Source: Blastomussa wellsi
Taxonomy: Eukaryota > Cnidaria > Anthozoa > Scleractinia > Plerogyridae
Assembly: GCA_947652115.1 (NCBI GenBank)
Contig: OX393573.1
Coordinates: forward strand, 14,072,491 to 14,136,490
Reading direction: 5' to 3'
DNA length: 64,000 bases
Shown here in pieces: positions 22,517 to 34,495 of this stretch. The notes beneath the pieces are model-generated. The model saw only the letters and a list, made by a program, of their open reading frames with translations, had not been told where the DNA came from and made no database searches. Position 1 is the first letter of the stretch. Each line of letters opens with the position of its first letter. Both the position numbers and the translations under genes were made by a program.

Positions 22517-25500
22517 GTGAGTTGTCTAAACGTTTAGAAAAAGCTTTTTGTAATTTTCTGTACAATGAAGGAAAGCATACAGTGATTTTAAGGCGTTTTA
22601 AGTTCGGCATACAACGTTGATTTCCCTGGGTGCCAGAGGGTTTTTTTTTGGGGGGAAGAAAAAAATGAATCAGCGAAGCCGTTCGAAGCGCTGAGCGCTT
22701 CGTTCGGCTTCGCTGATTCAGTATTTTCTTCCCCAGACAAAAAAAACGCTCTGGCACGCAGGGTAAACGTTGATTTGATCAAGCATGGTTTGTTCGACAC
22801 GCCTTCGAGCTCTCGCGAGAGTTCGTTACAATTCACTGGCTATCGTCTATCTGTGTTTTACTACGATTTCATTTCGACTTATTTTTGATACCAACTGATC
22901 GCTAACCATTTGTAACATCGTGCGTAAAGGTATTGTAACACACAACACGAGTTTAGCAATCGTGCTACAATAGATGGGTGCGCCTTCGTGTGAAGGATAT
23001 TCGCTCCGATCCTTAAATGGAGGCTGTTCGATTATAGCGAGAAAATTCATGCTTTTAAACAAACCCAAAACACTGATAATGAAATAGAACCAATCGAAAT
23101 ACCCAAGCCGAATTGATTGCTGTAACACAAACAGTGCTGATTTTCGACATCGGCATGGTTTTCTCAACGTTTTAGCATGCTAGATCGGTTCTGCTTCACG
23201 CTGAAACCGATATTGGGCAAGTTTGAAATAATCGCGGCTATTAAAACGAGAAAAACGTTGCTTTCTTCCTGTTAATTGCCTTGTGGTGATATATTCGCTC
23301 GCTGGAGCCCGAAACCGTGAATCGTGTAATGAACAAGGCGGCAAGGCTCATCTATTTACGGGCGCCAACATGAAGTGGCGTGGCAGCAACAACACCCGCA
23401 CCACACACAGCAATGCAGTTCGTAGAATTGGCCGAAATGCCTCCAGCGAACACAATTCAGAATTTGGGCCTCCGTCACATTGGAACCTGCTTTGAAATTT
23501 CTCTTTGCTGCATTATAAGTTCGCTTTTCTGTAGACAATTAGCCCGCTGAATATTGATTAGTTTTGATCGAATCGTACTGTGTTTGTTTTCTCAGGCTTA
23601 TGCAATGACGCACTGAAAAGCCATTTCGATTGCAAATATTTCGCTGTCTTGGTTTAAAGATTCCTGTTATGGCCATTTTCCATGTTGCTCGAAGCTTCAT
23701 TTGTGATCACTGCGTTAAATTTCTGCTTAATGGCGGCTCTCAAGAGCGTTTTTGTCATGGTCCTGCTTTGCCTTCGAGACTTCGCGTACAACGGCCTTCG
23801 CGTGGGTTTTGCTGACCTGTATTTAGTTGTGTTTCAGTTATGCTTCTCCTTTCACAAAGACGACTAGATCGCCGATGAAACGGAAAGCGTGGGTTTGATA
23901 AAACTGCGCCTGGTTTTAGTTCAGATATGCATGTTATATATGTTAGTCGTCGTTCGTTCATGTTTCGGTTTCACGGGAGATGATAACTTGCTAATTTTTA
24001 ATAATTTCACCTAACATCGCTAAACTTTTCGAACCTTCTTTCAGAAAAGCATTTACACGAACACAATAACTCACTCCACGAATGTAGAACCTTTCATAAT
24101 ATCTGTCTCGCCTCCGTCCTCGCGAACCTCTTGGTAAAATGATCTCGAGTTATTTTCTGAACTGCTCAGAATATTTTAAATAGCCGCTTTCTTTGCATTT
24201 GTTGTGGCTAGCAAGACAACAAAACCACAAAGTTTCATTTACGTTAGAGTAAGTCCATACATGTGGATGGTAAATCAATCAATCGCCCACTTCCCAAAAG
24301 AGTTTTCATGGAAATCGAGTTTGCTATGCCAAACGAGCGAATCGAATTCTACTTCAAATGTAAATTTTCGGCCCTTAAACTATTTCCTTTTAGAATTTCT
24401 GGGAATAGTCGGAATAAGATGTTGGCAAGAAGTTCGCTTCCTTCAAAGTGTCGCTAATTGTTTCGTTTTTCGCCCGCGGATGGCGTGTTTATTTCTGCCT
24501 TCACAATGCTAAGCATATTTTATTAATTTCTCGATCACTTTGACGACCATTTAGCACTTTCTCGGGCGACAAAAATAATTTCTTTTATCGAACTGTTTCT
24601 CCAAAGAAAGAGGGAATGGTTTTTCTGGAAAATAATGAAGTTTGGAGACAGAATCTTGAGTTCAGATTTTGAGTTTGAAACGTGTTACCTGTTAAGCGAA
24701 CATAATATGCAAAGTATGGTGTGTTTGAGAATGTAATAAATAAGTAATAACTTGGCTCATTTTGTTAAAATATACCGCAAAATGAATAAACGGAAACGAA
24801 ATTGGCGAGGCTATAACCTGTGTCGACACGATAGCAGAAAATTAAAGTTTCTGGTGCAAGATATTTAGAAGTTGTGCCTGTTTCTATTTTGCATAGCTTA
24901 AATTTGTCCGTTTTTGATGCGGAAAATGTAAACATCCATAAAGAAGAAAATTCATCCTTCAAGTGTTGATCGATATCATTTCACTATAAAAACACAATCT
25001 GGTTTCTCCAATGCAGTTGATTCCTGGTATCTTTGCAATCATCCATTTAAATGTGCAGTTTATGACATGGCAACAAACACATGCTGTCCGATTTCAATCC
25101 TTTACCATAATTTTAGTCTATCATTCCTAAATCACATTTTTCTCTTGAATGCCACAGTTTGTTTTGAAACTTCCTTCACAAAGTGTGTAATATAAGTTCA
25201 TTTAGAAGCTGGATGCTTGAAGGAGCTTCATCATCATTTGTGCACTTTGAAAAATTTAGCCTAAATTTATTTTCATCTCCAATCTGTTTCAATATTCATC
25301 CTCAGCCATCGTTTTTCCTTTTTGGTTCAGGCAAGCCATGACAAAGACTAGAACTACATAAAACAACCAAGAGAAAGGTTTGAGCTGTGCAAAGGAAAAG
25401 AAAAAAATTGCCGAGAATATCATGGTTCGCTCTCTGCACAATAATCTTTTTTGAATGCTTGATAATTGTGCCAGAGCATTTTGTGCATGATAAAAGGCAC

Positions 25501-28500
25501 AAGACAATGATTTTAACAGAATTGACCTGAAAGCAGCATGATCCCTGTGACGGTTTAAGGTTAAGGCTTTTAGTCACAATTCCGTACTGATTAATTAATT
25601 GAAATATTACAATAACAAAACTGTAGAAAAATTCAAAAAGTCAAAGAGATGCATGATTTGGTTAACAAGACTGTTGCTGGCGAATATAAAATTTAGAACA
25701 GGTCGCCTAAAACAATGCACGCAAACTGACCCCGCTATCATTGAGCACAATCTAATTGCCCCTCTTTCTTTTCACCAGATGGAGAAAATCATCATTTTGT
25801 CATTTCTTCTTGCTTGTGGTGGGTACACTAAGTTTTTGTTGAATGCTAATACTATTACCAGTCTGCACTGCACAATTGCTGCCTATAATAGTAATAATTA
25901 TAAACAAGTGGTTCAGTTTCAATGCCTATTCTTGTCCCCAGAGCCACTTGCCCCTCTTAGCCGGCTGGGCCTGTGCACGAGGAACAAGTGGCTCTGGGGA
26001 CACATGATTTGATTCGCTGAAATCAAACAAAGAGAGTCCAATCACATCAGCTATTCAAAAATCCCAAATCATTAGCATGTTTAAAACGGTAGATGTGATT
26101 GGACTAAGATTGGACTCCCTTTTGTTAGATTTCAGTCAATGTATTTGTGTTCCTCGTTGACACGGGCCCAGCCAGCTAAGAGGGACAAGTGGCTGTCAGG
26201 AATGAGAATGGTTCGATTCCTAGCCTTTGTTAAGGGCTGAGGCCGGGGAATTCCCCCAGCTACTGCGAGTTTGAGCCCCGGGCAACTTGAAAAAAAAATC
26301 AAAATACTGGGAAGTGAAAAGTACATCAAACAACAAAATTCCCCTGCTACTTTTTTTACTTTTCCTGCCTACTTGGAAAATAGACCAATTCCTTTATATT
26401 GATATTCTAGCATGTCCCCAAGGCTTGGGGAATAAAACAAAAGATTTTGCTTCGAGGCTTAGGGATGAATAATTTCTTTTGTTTTATTCCCCCAAGCCTC
26501 AGTGTCATATTGGAATTTTAATATAATATTATCAGATTTAGACGATTAGTGACAGGCCTGTTTTTTGTGTTGTTTTCTCTTGGGCAAGAAACATGACTCT
26601 CTCAGTGCGTCTCTCCACCAAACATAAATTGGGTAGTGGTGAATTGTTGGGGCAACTTGATAGAATGCTGGAGAGTGACCTCCAGTGGACTAGCATCCCA
26701 TTTGGGGGGAGGGGGGGAGGGGTAGAAATATTCCTTGCTGCTTCATGTTACACTGAAACCACAGTTATCTGCCGAGGGATTAGCCAGTTGGACTGCAAAG
26801 GCTTGAACATGAAACCAAAACATCTGTTTGGTAAACTTTGCTGAACTGGCAAATATCATTTGTGCGTTCACTAATAGGTTGTATTTTTGTCAATAGTTGT
26901 GTTCGTCTCCTCAACAACAGTAATGGTTACGCCAACAGCTAGTAAGTAATAATATGTTGTTTCTCGACCTGGATCATAGATGACTAGCAGTATTTTTCTC
27001 TGGTTTTCAGTCAAGTCAAGCAATTGTTCTTTTGCCAGGGTGGCCCATTCAGAAACAAGGCTGATATCCATAGGGGTACTGGACTAAAAATCTAATAATT
27101 TAAAAATAAAAGATATTGTGATAATTTTAAAAGACATTAGATTGTATGGATTTTTTTCTTGGCCCAAATGGTAGTTTGTACTAAAAAGGATTAATTAAGT
27201 TATGCGACATAAATTTTCGAACATGCCTGGTTGCATGATGGGAACCTGGTTACAATTTTAAACAATTTTAAGTACTAGTTAATGCAAAAAGCTTGGTTTT
27301 TAGAACAAGGTGTTCCCTTGTTGCACTTGCCATGCAGGCCAGTTTTAATGCATCAAAGACTTCATTATTTGAACTAAATCTTTTTTTGTGACCTGTTGGT
27401 AGGGTTATAATATGGAAAAGCAGTTTAACTAAGGGAGGGAAAAGACCATTGTTGAACATTCTGTAAGCGTTGGCATTTGAAAGAGTGCCATTGTATATTT
27501 CAGCTTATGCAAGGTTAAAAATGTATTATCATCTGTCATTCCTCACACTTGTTTTGACATCACTGATCCAAGCAGTTTGCAGGATGCATGTCATAAATTA
27601 TATGAACCAAGAAAATGGCCTTATTTATTAACTCACCAAGAGTTCTTGTAACTCAGTAGTTGCTAAGAGCATCAGGCCAGCATCTTGGAGGCCATGGGTT
27701 TGTATCCTATCTGAGACTAAAATTATTTCTTGTCCTACGCTCGTCTACTGACAGTGCTCGACACTAACTTTTCAGCTTACTAGCCTTGTGGCTAGTGATC
27801 ACTAGCCAAATAAAATTTTTACTAGCCCAGCGTTGGTGTTGGCTAGGTCCGATAACAGTTGATCCCTGGCAAGATTTGCAAGCACAAAGCAAGCGACTTT
27901 CTTTGAATACATAATTTTGGAAATTGCATTGTTCTGAAATCAGTTCTAATACTAAAACATTTTTTGTGGAATGTGGTCTGGTAGCATGAAATGTCCTGAT
28001 CTTCAGTTTCCGAGGAAAAGTGTTTGTGTTTCGGCCAATTTCATTTTGTTTACTAGCTAGCCAAAGTGGCTAGTGGAAATCGAAAACCTACTAACCAAAA
28101 CTAAATTTCTACTAGTCTGTTGCTAGTTGGCTACTGTTAGTGTCGAGCCCTGACTGATCATTTCATTTTAATCATAAGAAATGTATTTTTTGCATGTGGC
28201 TGGGGCCGCTTCTAATTGTAATTTTTACATTCTTCAACAGCTGCAGCACCCGGAAATGAAACAGCAAGTAAGCTTGAAATAATTAATACATTACAGTTGA
28301 CACCTTACCTGTCTTTAGATCATTATCAAGTCCATAAATCAGGGCACAAAATTAACTTTTTTTCAAGGGGCCATTTGGCTCCTAAATTTTCCAAAGTGGT
28401 CGCCAAGACCAAAAAGTTAGGAGCCATTTTTTCACCAACCTCGTTCCCAGGGTCTCTCTCTTCCCACCCCCTGGAGCGAGAGAGAAAGACCCTGGCTCAG

Positions 28501-31500
28501 GCTGGTCACGTGGCTGGACAAGTGAGAACTCTAGGGAGGGGTCCTCTAACTTCAGGAAATTTGGTGCGTTATTTCAAAGCAAGGGTATCGCAGCGATACA
28601 ATCGCTAGAGTGCCATCTTCGAAGTTCTCAAATAGTATTTTATATTCAAACATCGACCTAAAGGTTTAGCAAGTGATTGTCTTGAGTCAATTTATGTGGC
28701 TGGGATGTTATACTTCAAGTTGATCGTATTTATCGTCTTCCTTTCCTGTTAATACTCGACAAAATCGACTGTGATCGTCTCCAAACAGTGCCTTATATGT
28801 GAATCCCGTCATTTCTCGATGCTCTAATCGTAGATCAGATCAGAAGGCCCAATGAATGAAATTTGAGCGCAACTATATTTGTAAACGTGGAGAAAAAAAG
28901 CGAATTTGAAACCCAATTTCCGGCAGCAAATATGCAAACCCCTCGCAGTATAGAAAAGACATACAAAATAGAAATACGATTATCTTCTTCAATAACCATT
29001 CGCCAACGAATGTCACGAGTTGTTTTGCCAACGGCTGGTTCACTATTAAACGTCGGAAACAAGGAACAGATTTTTTCCAAACAATAATATACATCTAAAT
29101 GGAATATTTACGTGACGCGATAGATAACACCTGAATGAAAAATATCAGATGAGGTGCATAATTTTGTAAACAACATATCATGAAGACAAAAATTGTATAA
29201 CGAGCGAAGTGGACGAACGAATACTGTGGCAATATAAACATATTTCCTTTCCTAAGACTCTTTTTATTTCTGTCATCGCTCGCTGCGCTCTTCTGAGACG
29301 GTGAGATCTTCAACCTTTCGCTCCTTTCAAAGCAACTTTCACTTCGGTGATCCTGGCCCCGATTGCTTTGAAATTATTTAAATTGTCTTTCATGAGGTAG
29401 AAATGGTAGATGTGGCCATTGTGAGGTCAAGACCTTCCGCACAACCTTGATCGCGGTTTTCGCAATTCCTGATAAGCCTTCCTCCTACCTGGAGAAATTT
29501 TTAAAATGTCCATTGAGGAAACACACGACCTAATCACGGATATCTGCTATTGGAAGAGTCTTAAATTTTTCGACGTTTACAACATATTACCAACGGAAAC
29601 AATTTTGCCGTACTGTGTTTCTTTTGGTGGCAACTTTCTGCGCACCCGTAGTCTCAGTATATACAAAATTCATACTGAGCCACCCCTCCCTCTATCGATT
29701 TTTTTGTCATCTCCCAGATTCTGGGAGACACGTGACCAGCCTGTGCCAGGATCTTTCTCTCTCGCTCCAGGGGGCGGGAAGAGAGAGACTCTGGGAACGA
29801 GGTTGTTTTTCACGTGGAAGGTGTCGTCACGCTTAGAAAAGTATGGGATGTTGCGAGCCCGCAATATGCGTTTTTAGCAAAGGTGACATTTTATTTCACA
29901 ATATACAACGTAATTTATCGAAAATCCATGATGACTGATGTTGACATGTTCGCGTTGTAGCATGCGTGACGATTTTGCTTAACACTACCTCATCGTTTGC
30001 ACCGATTCGTCTACCTTAAAGCTTTATTTAGTTGAAAAATACACCAAGGTAAGATATACAAAGCCCAAAGAGTTCTGAATCTTGGTCGCCAGTACAGTAA
30101 TTTTATTAGGCGCAATTTCATGCCCTATAAATTATATACTTCTAGCAATTGATTGCAGATAAGTGCAGTAACTGCAATGTTTCGGCCATTTCTTAAAGAA
30201 GTCTTTTCCACAATTAATGCTCACCAAGATATCCATTGTTTTTTCATCTGCATTAATGTGGTTTCATAATGCATAAATAATGCCAACCCCTAAGAACCTT
30301 TTTAGAGGGCTAATGACTTGTTCTGATGGTCTTGTTTTTCTCTTTTTTTCTTTTAATCAGAACCTATGTCCCCGGGAATGGAGCCTACTGCCAGTAAGTT
30401 GATTCATTTCATGGTTCTGATTTTGTTGCTTTTTTAAATTGACCAGTTGATAAGTAAAGCTAAATTGGACATAAACAACAGACCTTGCCTTTTATTCCTT
30501 ATCATGCACTACTCCTAAGATTTTATACTTCTCAAGACAACATTCACTGACTGGTTCCACTGAAATCCTTATTTCAATTCTCCAGTATAAAATGACCCAA
30601 AAACCATCTATTCTACAAGGGAAGGAGAAACTTAAAAGAAAAATATTCAGAAGTTTGCAACATTACGTTTTTATGTCATCGCAAAATTCATGATGTCTTT
30701 TGACCCTTGAAGACAATGTCTCATTCCGTCAAAATTTTAGTAGGATTTGTCGGGCTTTTTCCACCTGTATAACTTTTGCTCCAAAATATTCCCTGGAGAA
30801 AAAGCTATTGCTGTCCTTTCCTCTGATGTACGTCTCTTATTTTTTGTCATGAGAATCGTGGAAATACACATATGGAGTAGACTGGTACACAATATTTCTA
30901 CTAACATTTCTTGTTCTTTTTTAAAGCCGCAGAACCAGCATCTAGCGCATACAGTAAGTTGCATTTTTGCTAAGAGTGGTAAAGTGATGACGTCACAAAC
31001 TAAATTTATGCAATCATGGGATTTACAGAGATATTCCTAAAGTACATGATGAAGAATGCCTACTTGCCAAAAATTGGCATCTTATTTCAATTTGGGGGTG
31101 AGATATTGGCCCTTTCATGCTTCAGTGACTCCATACAAATCCTTGTAATTTTTCTAAACAATTTTGAACAGGGACAAAATTACAAGGATTTGTGTGGAGC
31201 CACTTAAGCATGAAGGGCTATTGTCTCACCCCCAAATTGAAATAAAATGTTGATTTTAGGCAAGTGAACATTCGTCATGTACTTTATGAAGATCTTAATG
31301 AATCTCATAATTTCAAAAATTTAAATATTTGTGACATCACACTTTACCACTCGTACTAGTAATATTAAAACTAATGCATTTGCTCCTGTTGTTGAAAATC
31401 AAACTGTTCTGCAAGATAAAATTCCTGAGATTCTGGTGGGTTTAAAACCTCACAAGTTGTCAGCTGGTGTGATCACTTGAGATTCACTAACATCTGGCCA

Positions 31501-34495
31501 AGAATGCCAAATCTTACTACAGTGGCAAATTCATGTCAAGATCTCAGTAACATAAATAGGCATCTTGGTGGCCCAAAGCTTGCTGAGAACCTGTCCTTTT
31601 AAAGATCCTTCCAAAATTTCTGCAAAAATTTGACCAATTTGTATAGAAACTTAAACATCATCCCAAGCATTACACGGTTCATTGTAAACCTAATCAAGTA
31701 CTTGTGTTCGATGAAGTTTGACTCATTGTTCCTATATGATTCCATTGCTATTGTTGTCCAGTGTTCTCACCAGGATTTTGCCTTGGGGAGTCTCAGGGCC
31801 CCCCTGTGCAGAAAAATAGGGGCCCTGTAAGAATGTTAGAGGGACAAAGACTGAAAGTTACTTGCGGTCCTTGGCGGACGTGGAAAAAATCTTTCGTGTT
31901 TTCTCAGACTTCCATTTGATCAAACCATGTTCAAATTGAAACTCTTGCAAATGTGGGCCTTCTGCTGAAATTACCATCAGTGTGTTCAACATCTCTGGTA
32001 GAAGCCTATTTCTCTGACAGTTTTCCAGGTTGTTTTGCAGACAAAAACCCTTCCCTTCTAACATGGCGCTGAGGCTCGGGAAAATAAAACAAAAGAAATT
32101 TTTTATTCATCCCTAAGCCTCGGTGCCTAAAGCCTCAGTCATTAATCAAATCGTTTCTAAATCACTAGTTTTTAACATCAAGTGAATTCAGAACAGTCTG
32201 TTGTGACCAAAAAATCGTGATCCATGATACTTCCCCTTTAAAAATGTGCAATTCTAACTGTTACCCCCTGTATCTACTTTTTTTCAAAGCTACTCAAGAA
32301 CCACCAAAAACAACAGCAACACCAAGTAAGTTTACATTTTGATTCAGTTATCTTTATATCCCACATTTGATTGTGGGCTGTTCAATTTTGCCAGAATTAG
32401 GGCTGCATAAATATACCTTTAGACCTTTAAACCTTGCCTTTGAGGTAATATATCAAACATGAGTAAATGGAAGTTAATGAAACAGTGTTTCACGCACATT
32501 TCAAAACATGGAGAAGAGAGTTCAAAGTGCAATACGCAGTGGGGTATATTTGATGAACTTAATGAAACACTGTCTCGAGTGTTGGATATGTCTTCTCACT
32601 CAAACTATGGATAAAGTAAAAATGAAATCTATACTAATTTAGTGATGAATTATTAATGAGTTAATGAGTTTGAGAAAGGTCAGTCCAGTGACGCTTATTA
32701 ACTTTTACACCCAAACTCCAAGCTCAATTTTTGACCAGATTCTGAATAGAGAATGGAGTCTCTTGATGCAAGGATCCAGATGTAAGGGACTGTCAACTTG
32801 CATTTTTAACTGTGCAGTTTTTTCTAAAATTTCTCGAAGATTTTTATGTTTGAACCAACATAAATAAGGTGGTCAGATCATATAGTTCGATACACCCAGA
32901 AGAGACTTGGGAGAAGAGAAGGTTGACACTAGAAGTATCAGTGGTTGAGTGAGGGTAGACCAAGAATAGACAACTGTTTAAAGTAAGAGATGAACAAGGC
33001 GAGCAAATTTGCAACTTAATTTATTTACATTGTGGTATTTAAGATGATTCCTTTTCCTTTTTTTACAGCAAGTGGAGTTGTTGGTGTAAAAGCTTTCGCA
33101 GGATTGGTCTCTTTCTTCGTTTTGATCGCGTAAGTATCAAATCTTCTGTTTATCTTTATCTTCTGTTAGAGGCTTCAGGTGGATTACAACCATGTCAGTC
33201 AGTGAACCTTTTCATGATTCAGGCAATTTTGTTGTTTTTTTTTTGGCTGTTAACTATCAAGTTTTTCAAGTAAGCAATTTTAGTTCAAAGACGTGGCAAG
33301 ATTGAAAAGAAATATTTGGCACTGTCGTCCATTCTGCAAAACATTATGTATTGTTTGTCAAATATTGTGCCATGCATTTTTGCCGAACTTTCAAAACAGA
33401 CACCCAGGGCCGTAGCTAGCATGAGGCAAGACAAGGCAATTGCCTTGATTTTGATGAGCTGAATTACAAGAAGCAACCAAACAACCAATGTTGAATGTTG
33501 CAAGAAGCTTGAAACACGCAGTGAGCCATTGCAATGAAGAATTCTATCCAAACATATTGGCCCCTGTTCACGCAAGCATTCCTTCAGCTCACTGAGAAGG
33601 CTTAAAACCTGGTTGCTTGGCAATAGAAAAGTGAATTTCTATACTTGCGCAAGATTGACTTTCAGTTTCTGAAGAAAAATGCCACGGAAAATGCTTAAAG
33701 CATTTCTTAGCCCCAACATTTCAAAATTTTCTTGGAGGTGGGAAGCATTCCCCCACTTCCCCCTAGCGGCTCGTGCCTTTGGCACTGGAAACTTGCCTCT
33801 TTTTCTAAAGACTGGCTACGGCCTTACGGCCAAGTTCGTTGTCCATTTGTTTTCTCGGCCAATCCTATCAAGGACTTGCAGGTTCAAACCACCCTGAAAA
33901 AATAACTTTCAATCAGAGTTAACTTATTTATGGAATGAGATACCGTGTAGCTTATGTAATCTACCCAAGAAGGAATTCAAAAGAGAAATTTGCCAACTTC
34001 TCCTACATATATTAGTAAAAGAAAATGATATAATAAAGGTGTTGTTGTTTGATCAATGTTATCTTCTTCTTGTTTTAGTTTGTTCTGATAAAGCTGCCTC
34101 AATACCAGTCATGGTGCCATTGCATTAAGTGATTTTCTACACAAGTGTTAATTTCAAACTCAAGACTTAAGTTAGCACATTTTGAACTCCATTTGGATGA
34201 AAGGGAAGCCCGGAAGTCGCCTTCTGACAGGCTTTTTTCTGGCTTGTCAGCACTCAGTTAAGATTATGTGACAAGCCAAAAAAGTCTGCATTGGAGGCTA
34301 GTTTGAAGTTCGATGATGTGCAACTGTTTTTCAGCTGAAATTAACAGTATTTTACACCCTTGTATATTTCTCATGAGGTTATGTAAACTATCTACTTTCT
34401 ATCTATTGTGTAAACGTATGCTTAGCTAGTTTCAGTTTATTGTCAAGTTATTTTTTATAGTGAAGGAGTGGAAAATAAAGCTGTTCTCTTAATAT
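22400..34495 (+). CDS. 92-aa GPI-anchored mini-mucin, nine exons
   Basis: Coding exons 25779-25818, 26897-26941, 28241-28267, 30361-30393, 30927-30953, 32290-32325, 33069-33129 and 34079-34088 join in frame from ATG to TGA; a non-coding first exon probably ends at 22516 (AAG|GTGAGT). The product starts MEKIIILSFLLAC, a signal peptide with likely cleavage near residue 19. A stalk rich in Thr, Pro, Ala and Ser (residues 20-70) has one NET sequon at 34. The C terminus is TSG, a short spacer, then FAGLVSFFVLIALF and stop: a textbook GPI-attachment signal with omega site at Ser71 or Gly72. The mature chain would be about 50 residues, like vertebrate CD24 or CD52 in architecture, not by homology. 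A polyadenylation signal AATAAA is at 34474. The exons are too short for ORF finders; the assembly is mine, supported by uniform phase and GT/AG ends. Confidence 0.72.
22624..22765. mobile_element. 142-bp foldback MITE with 11-bp target duplication
   Basis: TIRs CCCTGGGTGCCAGAG...CTCTGGCACGCAGGG enclose a hairpin centred on CGAAGCGCTGAGCGCTTCG. AACGTTGATTT occurs immediately on both sides (22613-22623 and 22766-22776). It lies in the first intron of the mini-mucin gene. Confidence 0.88.
22777..25778. other. Long first intron of the mini-mucin gene
   Basis: About 3 kb without recognisable exons. Open frames here are short and lack homology I can recognise. No further repeats stand out. Confidence 0.4.
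25931..26205. mobile_element. MITE with CCACTTG(C/T)CCCTCTTAGC termini
   Basis: CCAGAGCCACTTGCCCCTCTTAGCCGGCTGGGCC at the left is mirrored at the right by GGCCCAGCCAGCTAAGAGGGACAAGTGGCTGTCAGG. A second, inner palindrome pairs 25931-25955 with 25982-26005. The body has no coding capacity. Confidence 0.75.
26408..26512. repeat. Foldback repeat with AATAAAACAAAAG arms
   Basis: CCCCAAGGCTTGGGGAATAAAACAAAAG is mirrored by CTTTTGTTTTATTCCCCCAAGCCTCAG. A related fragment (GAGGCTCGGGAAAATAAAACAAAAG...CCTAAGCCTCGG) lies at 32070-32130. Confidence 0.65.
26577..26830 (+). repeat. tRNA-derived SINE body, diverged
   Basis: GACTCTCTCAGTGCGTCTCTCC...GGTAGTGGTGAATTGTTGGGGCAAC...GACTAGCATCCCATTTGG...GTAGAAATATTCC...CTTCATGTTACACTGAAACC aligns by eye to the body of the SINE seen at 34711 and 50700. 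Confidence 0.65.
27640..27745 (+). repeat. tRNA-derived SINE head
   Basis: TTGTAACTCAGTAGTTGCTAAGAGCATCAGGCCAGCATCTTGGAGGCCATGGGTTTGTATCC has the spacing of a tRNA D-arm (A box) and TPsiC arm (B box), but stems are too mismatched for a functional tRNA. Confidence 0.5.
27752..28152. mobile_element. 401-bp MITE with CAGTGCTCGACACTAAC termini
   Basis: CAGTGCTCGACACTAAC at the left and GTTAGTGTCGAGCCCTG at the right are inverted with one mismatch. The interior has several TTACTAGCC/GGCTAGTG pairs that extend the foldback. It sits in an intron of the mini-mucin gene. Confidence 0.8.
28436..29805. mobile_element. 1370-bp hAT-like non-autonomous element
   Basis: TIRs of about 80 bp start CAACCTCGTTCCCAGGGTCTC and include CCCTGGAGCGAGAGAGAAAGA...CAGGCTGGTCACGTG. 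The flanks are an identical octamer TTTTTCAC (28428-28435 and 29806-29813). An 8-bp duplication is the hAT hallmark. The interior frames (29506-29700 and others) show no transposase motifs. Confidence 0.85.
30974..31352. mobile_element. 379-bp foldback element
   Basis: GAGTGGTAAAGTGATGACGTCACAAA and TTTGTGACATCACACTTTACCACTC form the outer arms. The inner arms are longer and better matched (ATTTCAATTTGGGGGTGAGA...TCTCACCCCCAAATTGAAAT, 31085-31245), centred near 31163. Nearly the whole element can fold on itself. Confidence 0.85.

Noticed and set aside
28835..29877. Frames inside the hAT-like element as a transposase
   Set aside because: They are short, on both strands, and lack any hAT catalytic or dimerisation motif.
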